This document shows, piece by piece, positions 1 through 4,267 of a stretch of DNA of 5,902 nucleotides (the first letter of the stretch is position 1; each line of letters starts with the position of its first letter). Made by a program: the position numbers and the translations under genes. Location: the NCBI GenBank assembly GCA_964420285.1, contig CAYQTE010000142.1:1-5902 (forward strand), written 5' to 3'. The notes under the pieces are model-generated. The model was not told the DNA's origin and did not search any database. It was given only the letters and a program-made list of their open reading frames with translations. This DNA is from CAYQTE01 sp964420285 (GTDB taxonomy: Bacteria; Planctomycetota; Phycisphaerae; Tepidisphaerales; Tepidisphaeraceae).

Positions 1-119
1 TGACCGCCTCGCGCACCGGCCTGAAATCGGACACCGTGACCATCGATTCCGCGCCGGTGACCATCGACAATGGTTTGTCGCAGTGGACACCGCCGCAACT
101 GCCGGCGCCGGTGAAGTAA
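1..119 (+). CDS. 3' end of an upstream gene, possibly the C-terminal beta-sandwich of a glycoside hydrolase (GH2-like)
   Basis: An open frame runs in from the left edge (first full codon at position 3) and ends at TAA 117-119, leaving 38 residues. The visible tail contains TASRTGLKSDTVTIDSAPV and ends in a proline-rich stretch (QWTPPQLPAPVK). The pattern 'T-A-S-x-x-G-L-K-S-x-x-V-T-I' is what the last strands of Ig-like or beta-sandwich domains often look like, for example at the C-terminus of GH2 beta-galactosidases, where an 'AsseGLksa.v.i' edge is common. That would suit the carbohydrate-enzyme context, but 38 residues cannot settle a family. The gene body lies outside the window. It ends 132 bases before the mannanase start, so the two could share a transcript. 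The coding frame is fairly sure; the product is a guess. Confidence 0.55.
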   Translation, partial: TASRTGLKSDTVTIDSAPVTIDNGLSQWTPPQLPAPVK

Positions 120-241
120 ATGGATGTGACGCGGGTCGCGGCGGCGCTGGTAGCGGTGTTGCCGAGTGAACTGAAGTTGCCGTATTTGGCGGCGGGCTCC
201 CATGCGCAGTTCGGCAGGCCGCAGGACATTTCACCGCAATC

Positions 242-246
242 GGAGG
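242..246 (+). promoter_or_regulatory. Ribosome binding site GGAGG of the GH26 gene
   Basis: GGAGG lies 5 bases upstream of ATG 252. It decides the start against the longer in-frame reading from ATG 120, which directly abuts the preceding stop codon, has no comparable site and would bury the signal peptide 44 residues inside the protein. Confidence 0.75.
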
Positions 247-251
247 CACAA

Positions 252-1565
252 ATGAGGCATGCGTATATCGGGATTGCCGTTTTGGCCGTTGCATGTCTGG
301 TTTGCGGCGGGCTCGCATTTGCCCAGGCTGCTGCGCCTGGCGGCGGCGGGGCGGGTGCGGCACGCGGCAGAGGCCCGGGGACCAGGCCGGCTGCTTCCGG
401 GCCGGCGACGAATCCGCGCGTCTATGCCCTGAACCGGCTCTCGCCGCTGCTGACCAAGCCGCCGATGCGACCGGCTGACTGGCTTGTCGAGCATGATCCC
501 GTTACGCCCAACGCCTCTCCCGAGGCTCGGGCGCTGCTCAAATACTTCTACTCCATCTCCCTGAAACATACGCTCACCGGCCAGCACAATTTTCCCTTCC
601 AGCAGGAAATTTCCACCAACGCCGCCCTGCGAAACAGCGGCAAGACTCCAACGATTTACGGCAGCGACTGGGGCTTCGCCCAGGCCGGCGACAAGGACTC
701 CGCCTACTCGCGCGATGACACCGTTGCGGAGCTCATCAAGCAATGGCATGCCGGGCACATCATCGTGATGTGCTGGCACGCGGTCCGGCCGACCGAGGAT
801 GTGCCCGTCACCTTCATGGGCAGCGTGCGACAGACGCTCACCGATGCCGAATGGAATCAGCTCGTCACCCCTGGCTCGGATTTGAATAAGCGCTGGCTGG
901 CCCAGGTCGACGAGATCGCCGGCTATCTCAAGAAACTTCAGGATGCCCACGTGCCGATTCTCTGGCGGCCGTTCCACGAGATGAATCTCGACGCCTTCTG
1001 GTGGAGCGGCCGGCGCGGCGAGACCGGAACCAAGGAACTGTATCGCATGATCTTCGACCGGCTGGTGAACTTTCATAAGCTGAACAACCTGATCTGGATC
1101 TGGAACTGCGACCGGCCGGAAGGGACCGACCGGCAGTTCGTGGATTACTTCCCCGGCCAGCAGTATTTCGACATCCTGACGCTGGATTGCTATGCGGCGT
1201 TCAATCAGAGGTATTACGACGAGATGAACGCGTTGTCGGATGGCAAGGTGATGGCGATCAGCGAGACAGGGAACGTCCCGCCGCTGGCGACGTATCAGAT
1301 GCAGCCCAAGTGGACGTATTACATGTGCTGGGCCGGTTCCGGCCCCGGCGGTGGTGGAGGCGGCGGCCGGGCCCGAGGGCCGGCGACATCCGCGTCCGTT
1401 GCGCCGGCGAGCCAGCCCGCCGCCCGCGGCGGCGGCCGTGGAAACGCGATCGACTACGCGACAATCATGAGCGACCCGCGGCTCTTCAACCTGGAAGACT
1501 CCGCGTATTGGGATTCGATTGCCGACTTGCGCAAAGCGTGTGGGTTGCCAGCAGCCCGGCCGTAG
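252..1565 (+). CDS. Secreted glycoside hydrolase family 26 enzyme (beta-mannanase type)
   Basis: This 437-residue protein is predicted to be an exported GH26 endo-beta-1,4-mannanase that cuts mannan or glucomannan with retention of configuration. Residues 1-24 form a Sec signal peptide (MRHAYIGIAVLAVACLVCGG, then LAFA before Q25). A Gly/Ala/Arg/Pro-rich linker follows at about 26-53, then a (beta/alpha)8 domain to the end. GH26 hallmarks are the early TLTGQHNF, then WRPFHEMN with the likely acid/base Glu243, followed by WWSG, and AISETG with the likely nucleophile Glu338. Both glutamates are present. A second low-complexity tract (about 362-397) follows the last core strand (YYMCWAG). There is no carbohydrate-binding module. 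Start chosen at ATG 252 because of GGAGG and the signal peptide. Mannan is the most common GH26 substrate, but the family also includes lichenase and xylanase activities, so specificity is inferred. The family call is strong. Confidence 0.9.
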   Translation: MRHAYIGIAVLAVACLVCGGLAFAQAAAPGGGGAGAARGRGPGTRPAASGPATNPRVYALNRLSPLLTKPPMRPADWLVEHDPVTPNASPEARALLKYFYSISLKHTLTGQHNFPFQQEISTNAALRNSGKTPTIYGSDWGFAQAGDKDSAYSRDDTVAELIKQWHAGHIIVMCWHAVRPTEDVPVTFMGSVRQTLTDAEWNQLVTPGSDLNKRWLAQVDEIAGYLKKLQDAHVPILWRPFHEMNLDAFWWSGRRGETGTKELYRMIFDRLVNFHKLNNLIWIWNCDRPEGTDRQFVDYFPGQQYFDILTLDCYAAFNQRYYDEMNALSDGKVMAISETGNVPPLATYQMQPKWTYYMCWAGSGPGGGGGGGRARGPATSASVAPASQPAARGGGRGNAIDYATIMSDPRLFNLEDSAYWDSIADLRKACGLPAARP

Positions 1566-1637
1566 GCGAGTGGCGGGTCGGTGCTGGTGCCTGATCCCGA
1601 CGAGCCATCGTGATTTCCGAGGCCGCGCTTTGCACCT

Positions 1638-1757
1638 TCATTTCCCCGGAAACCAAATTTCGCACCGCTGAGTGGTCATCCCATAGGGATCGTTCGCGGG
1701 GTACTTCGTGACATAGTTGCAAAGCGTGGGATCGCCGTTTTTCGGCTTTGACGCGTC
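1638..1757 (-). pseudogene. Orphan C-terminal coding remnant, function unknown
   Basis: Read on the minus strand, about 40 codons ending at a TGA (complement of 1638-1640) give a strikingly protein-like peptide. It includes KNGDPTLCN, then YVTKYPANDPYGMTTQ and RCEIWFPGK at the C-terminus. The mix of aromatic residues, Asn, Asp, Gly and Cys, with no low-complexity bias, differs from typical shadow translations of GC-rich DNA. Upstream on the same strand, the frame runs directly into the palindromic repeat at 1768-1808 and makes no sense beyond it. No start codon with a ribosome site lies within the sensible part. The simplest reading is the 3' end of a decayed or truncated gene, with the repeat at or near the break. 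The tail might belong to an extracellular or pilin-like protein, but I do not recognise it with certainty. A chance open frame remains possible. Confidence 0.4.
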
Positions 1758-1767
1758 GCACTGCTCG

Positions 1768-1808
1768 CCCCTCACCCTATCCCTCTCCCCGCGTACAGGG
1801 AGAGGGGA
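1768..1808. repeat. Dispersed palindromic C-rich/G-rich repeat (hairpin)
   Basis: The left arm CCCTCTCCC (1781-1789) pairs perfectly with GGGAGAGGG (1798-1806) around an 8-base loop, and CCCCTCACCCTAT precedes the left arm. This layout, C-tract, CCCTCTCC, short loop, GGGAGAGGGG, is the familiar dispersed intergenic repeat of many bacterial genomes, often mis-translated as peptides such as 'SPLPxRGER' or 'PSPxPSPxxGEG'. The expected outer right arm (GGTGAGGGG-like) is not clear here; the sequence goes to GACAAGAGGC, so this copy seems degenerate on one side. It carries no gene. It may act as a transcript-end hairpin or may just be a passive mobile-type repeat. Copy number in this genome cannot be judged from one window. 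Confidence 0.7.
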
Positions 1809-1928
1809 CAAGAGGCAACCCGCCGATCGCGTCACGTGCCGCGTTTCTTACTGGTCCTCCTTCTCGTCAACCGTCACCGCCGGGAATTATTCCGCAAACG
1901 CAGGCCCTGTCCCGCGGTCGCCGCCTTT

Positions 1929-1957
1929 TTTACATCATACCCGCGCCCGGATACACT
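1929..1957 (+). promoter_or_regulatory. Candidate sigma-70-type promoter for the Gfo/Idh gene
   Basis: TTTACA (1929-1934, one mismatch to TTGACA) and TACACT (1952-1957, four of six to TATAAT) are separated by exactly 17 bases. A transcript would begin near 1964, leaving a short leader with the GGAGG site. No operator-like inverted repeat was seen. The spacing and location are good but the -10 box is weak, so this is a candidate only. Confidence 0.35.
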
Positions 1958-1972
1958 TCGCGCCGTCTTGAC

Positions 1973-1977
1973 GGAGG
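1973..1977 (+). promoter_or_regulatory. Ribosome binding site GGAGG of the Gfo/Idh gene
   Basis: GGAGG sits 3 bases before GTG 1981 and 9 bases before the in-frame TTG 1987, and touches TTG 1978. The site limits the start to one of these non-ATG codons. The 9-base spacing favours TTG 1987 mechanically, whereas GTG is the stronger start codon. The choice changes the protein by only two residues. Confidence 0.6.
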
Positions 1978-1980
1978 TTG

Positions 1981-3174
1981 GTGCGATTGAATAGACCGGC
2001 TCTCAATATCTGTCTCATCGGCCAGAAATTCATGGGCAAGGCCCATAGCAATGCTTTTTTGAAGGCGGACAAGTTCTTCACGCTGCCACTGCGGCCGGTC
2101 ATGTATTCTGTCGCGGCGCGCGATGCCGATGAGTTACAGGCTTTTGCGGGCAGGTGGGGATGGCGGCACCCGATCACCGACTGGCGCGCGGCGGTGACCG
2201 ATCCGGCCGTGCAGTTTGTCGATGTGGCATCTCCCAATCATCTGCACGCGGAGATGGCGATTGCGGCACTGCGGGCGGGCAAGCACGTCGCGTGCGAAAA
2301 GCCGCTGGCGGGAACACTGGCCGATGCACGCAAGATGCGCGATGCCGCCCGCAAGGCCAGGGGCAAGACGTTCGTGTGGTACAACTATCGCCGCGTGCCG
2401 GCGGTGGCGCTGGCGCGCGATCTGGTGCAATCGGGTCGCATCGGGCGGATCTATCACGTGCGGGCGTTTTATCTCCAGGACTGGGGCAAGCCGGATGTGC
2501 CGCTGATCTGGCGATTCCAGAAGAAATATACCGGCTCTGGCGCGATGGGCGATCTGGCGGCGCATATCGTCGACATGATGCGCTTTGTCACCGGGCAGGA
2601 AATCGTCGAAGTGGCCGGGGCGATCATGGAAACGTTCATCAAACGCCGCAGCATCCCCAGCGGCGGCACCGGCGGCGGGATCGCCGACGCGGCCGGATCG
2701 GCCACAAAGACAGGGCGCAGCGATGTCGATGACACAACGCTGTTTCTGGCCCGCACCAGCAAAGGCGCGGTGGCCAGTTTTGAAGCCACGCGGCTGGCCA
2801 CGGGCAACCAGAACCGCAACGGCCTGGAAGTCAACGGCGATCGCGGCTCGCTGCGTTTCGACTTCGAGGAAATGAACCATCTCCGCTTCTACGATGCCAC
2901 CGCCCAGCGCAAGACGCAGGGCTGGACCAACATCATGGTGACGCACGCGCCGGATCACGAATATGTCGGACATTGGTGGCCGGATGCCCATATCATCGGG
3001 TATGAACATACGTTCGTGAATCAGGTGGCGGACATGGTGAATGCGATCGGCGGGATCGCGCCGCCGGTGCCGATTCCGGATTTTGAGGATGCCTACAAGA
3101 CCCAGCAGGTTCTGGAAGCCGCCACCATCGCCGCCCAGGAGCGGCGTCCCGTGAAACTGTCCGAGATCAAATAA
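1981..3174 (+). CDS. Gfo/Idh/MocA family NAD(P)-dependent oxidoreductase
   Basis: This 397-residue protein (counted from GTG 1981) is a cytoplasmic dehydrogenase of the Gfo/Idh/MocA family, whose members oxidise or reduce hydroxyl groups of sugars, inositols and derivatives with a nicotinamide cofactor. The N-terminal Rossmann fold begins with LNICLIGQKFMGKAHSNAF, a G-x-K-F-M-G variant (Gly14 to Gly19) of the dinucleotide loop. The family Glu-Lys-Pro motif is at 106-108 (Lys107 being the usual catalytic lysine). The substrate-side motif GDLAAHIVD is at 190-198, with Asp191 and His195 in the catalytic positions. The C-terminal half has NGLEVNGDRGSLRFDFEEMN and GYEHTFVNQVADM, typical of one sugar-dehydrogenase branch. 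There is no signal peptide or membrane segment. Length is normal and the gene looks intact. A Ser/Gly/Thr-rich loop at about 221-247 is longer than the core needs. The substrate cannot be read from sequence; the neighbouring hydrolases suggest a plant sugar or derivative. Confidence 0.92.
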   Translation: MRLNRPALNICLIGQKFMGKAHSNAFLKADKFFTLPLRPVMYSVAARDADELQAFAGRWGWRHPITDWRAAVTDPAVQFVDVASPNHLHAEMAIAALRAGKHVACEKPLAGTLADARKMRDAARKARGKTFVWYNYRRVPAVALARDLVQSGRIGRIYHVRAFYLQDWGKPDVPLIWRFQKKYTGSGAMGDLAAHIVDMMRFVTGQEIVEVAGAIMETFIKRRSIPSGGTGGGIADAAGSATKTGRSDVDDTTLFLARTSKGAVASFEATRLATGNQNRNGLEVNGDRGSLRFDFEEMNHLRFYDATAQRKTQGWTNIMVTHAPDHEYVGHWWPDAHIIGYEHTFVNQVADMVNAIGGIAPPVPIPDFEDAYKTQQVLEAATIAAQERRPVKLSEIK

Positions 3175-3228
3175 CAGACCGAACGATCGCCCGTGATTCT
3201 TCCCATGTTCATTCACACCCATCGCACC

Positions 3229-3846
3229 ATGAACGCCCGATTGTTTTTTGTACCGTCACAAGTTTGTTTCGCGGCCGTGGCGCTGATTGCCGCGGCATGT
3301 CAGCCGGCGCCGACCGTCGTGCTCGCGCCGCCGCCGCCGCGGGTTGCTCTTGACCCGCAATTGCGGGCCAATTTCGTGACGGCGCACGTGGATCGCCTCG
3401 ATGGTCTGGCCGCGGCGCTGCCCGGCCGGGACGCCGCTGAATTTCGCTCGCTCATGCAGGGTGACATCGACGAGATGATCCAGATATTCCAGCGCCTGGT
3501 CGGGCCGTCGGCCGATGGCCAGTTCGAGCAGCGGATTGCGGTGCTGGCCTCGTGCCGTGACGGTCTGGCGGCGATGACGGACCAGTCCAACAGCGACCCG
3601 ACGACAACGACGGCGATGCTGATTGCCGCACAAATCCTGCACGGCATAGCGGCCAGCCAGCCGGCGGACGATCCTGCGCTGTTCCGTGCGGTTGGGGATT
3701 GCGATCAGGTCAATCAGAGTCTGGACGACTATCAGGGCGTGCTGCACCAGGCCGCGGTCGGCCGATCCGCGCGCCAGATTGTGACCGCCCTTCGCCGGGC
3801 CGCGGCCGATTACACCAAGTCGTTTGCGCCCGCGACCCGGCCGTAA
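3229..3846 (+). CDS. Small putative lipoprotein of unknown function
   Basis: This 205-residue protein starts with a short basic region and a hydrophobic stretch (MNARLFFVPSQVCFAAVALI) running into AAAC, so Cys24 is the probable lipidation site. The lipobox is weak because position -3 is Ala rather than Leu. A Pro-rich spacer (QPAPTVVLAPPPP) follows, then about 165 residues that look mostly helical, with acidic and amphipathic runs such as DAAEFRSLMQGDIDEMIQIF. Two further cysteines (109 and 158) are present. I recognise no domain. ATG 3229 was chosen because it gives a compact signal peptide; in-frame GTG 3193 and ATG 3205 would add 12 or 8 residues, and none of the three has a clear ribosome site. 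It begins 54 bases after the oxidoreductase gene on the same strand, so co-transcription is possible. Likely periplasmic or outer-membrane facing; role unknown. Confidence 0.75.
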   Translation: MNARLFFVPSQVCFAAVALIAAACQPAPTVVLAPPPPRVALDPQLRANFVTAHVDRLDGLAAALPGRDAAEFRSLMQGDIDEMIQIFQRLVGPSADGQFEQRIAVLASCRDGLAAMTDQSNSDPTTTTAMLIAAQILHGIAASQPADDPALFRAVGDCDQVNQSLDDYQGVLHQAAVGRSARQIVTALRRAAADYTKSFAPATRP

Positions 3847-3872
3847 ATTCCGCGACGCCGGTTGGGCGGGCA

Positions 3873-3878
3873 TATACT
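3873..3878 (+). promoter_or_regulatory. Possible -10 box upstream of the Rieske gene
   Basis: TATACT matches five of six bases of the -10 consensus and lies 30 bases before ATG 3909, in the 62-base gap after the lipoprotein gene. No acceptable -35 hexamer is seen at 16-18 bases upstream, so this is weak. If used, it would give the Rieske gene and perhaps the GH28 gene their own transcript with a short leader. Confidence 0.2.
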
Positions 3879-3908
3879 CCGCTGGCGATCGCGGCTCCCT
3901 GGACACCT

Positions 3909-4235
3909 ATGGCGTGGACAAGTTTGTGTGCTGTTGACGAACTGACTGTCGGATGCGGCAGGTACGTCGAGATCGGCGGATTTGAGCTGGCGGTGTTCGC
4001 CAGCGACGGCGGGTATTTCGTGATCGACAATCGCTGTCCGCACGCCGGGGGCAATCTCGCCGGCGGCGCGCTGGCCGCCGGATGCGTCACGTGCCCGCGC
4101 CACGCCTGGACGTTCGACCTGGCCACGGGCACGCTGGTCGGCGCGCCGGGCGTTTGCGTGAAGAATTATGCGGTTCGCCTGTACCATCGACCGGGCCAGA
4201 GCGATCTGGTGCAGGCGGATTTGCCCATGTATTGA
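3909..4235 (+). CDS. Stand-alone Rieske [2Fe-2S] ferredoxin-like protein (NirD-like)
   Basis: This 108-residue soluble protein consists of one Rieske domain, which carries a [2Fe-2S] cluster bound by two Cys and two His and passes single electrons between partner proteins. The ligands are all present: CPHAGGNLAGG gives Cys43 and His45, and CPRHAWTFDLATG gives Cys62 and His65, with 16 residues between the two motifs. The C-terminal region (VKNYAVRLYH) matches the end of small Rieske ferredoxins and NirD-type subunits. There is no signal peptide or membrane anchor, unlike cytochrome bc1 Rieske proteins, so it should be cytoplasmic. ATG 3909 is the only reasonable start; the codons between the preceding stop and it include no ATG, GTG or TTG in frame, and no Shine-Dalgarno site is visible. 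No oxygenase, nitrite reductase large subunit or reductase gene is in the window, so its partner is unknown. It ends 32 bases before the GH28 gene. Confidence 0.88.
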   Translation: MAWTSLCAVDELTVGCGRYVEIGGFELAVFASDGGYFVIDNRCPHAGGNLAGGALAAGCVTCPRHAWTFDLATGTLVGAPGVCVKNYAVRLYHRPGQSDLVQADLPMY

Positions 4236-4252
4236 CGATGACACTTTTCGGC

Positions 4253-4257
4253 AGGAG
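4253..4257 (+). promoter_or_regulatory. Ribosome binding site AGGAG of the GH28 gene
   Basis: AGGAG lies 10 bases upstream of ATG 4268. It supports that start over the in-frame ATG 4238, which sits 2 bases after the Rieske stop with no ribosome site and would add ten residues (MTLFGRRSRF) before the signal peptide. Confidence 0.6.
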
Positions 4258-4267
4258 ATCGAGATTC

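Larger units (their letters stand above)
1566..1977. other. 412-base gap with gene remnant, palindromic repeat and promoter candidate
   Basis: No complete gene is convincing here. From left to right it holds about 70 bases with nothing recognisable, a minus-strand coding remnant (about 1638-1757), a palindromic C-rich/G-rich repeat (1768-1808), about 120 unassigned bases, and a promoter-like pair ahead of the oxidoreductase gene. Short open frames crossing the repeat on both strands give peptides dominated by the repeat itself (for example SPYPSPRVQGEG) and are not credible genes. No strong rho-independent terminator with a T-run was seen after the mannanase gene. Confidence 0.6.

Noticed and set aside
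159..188. TTGCCG and TATTTG at 18-base spacing, considered as a promoter for the mannanase gene
   Set aside because: Both hexamers match only about half of the consensus, so it is no better than background.
120..251. N-terminal extension of the mannanase frame from ATG 120, which directly follows the upstream TAA
   Set aside because: The extension has no ribosome site of its own, would place the signal peptide 44 residues into the protein, and ATG 252 has GGAGG at 5 bases.
1577..1601. GTCGG/CCGAC inverted repeat just after the mannanase stop, considered as a terminator
   Set aside because: The stem is only 5 bp with a 15-base loop and no following T-run.
1641..1652. Palindrome-like TTTCCCCGGAAA
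   Set aside because: Too short to assign a role and it falls in the codons of the minus-strand remnant; no second copy was noticed.
1717..1990. Two overlapping + strand open frames of about 80 codons across the intergenic repeat
   Set aside because: Their peptides are mainly translations of the palindromic repeat plus unstructured flanks, with no ribosome site or domain.
2134..3222. A 362-codon minus-strand open frame opposite the oxidoreductase gene
   Set aside because: Composition is dominated by Arg, His, Gly and Ala, with no domain, and the + strand is unambiguously Gfo/Idh/MocA.
3837..3861. CCGGC/GCCGG inverted repeat around the lipoprotein stop codon, considered as a terminator
   Set aside because: A short stem with a 15-base loop and no T-run; expected often by chance in DNA this rich in G and C.
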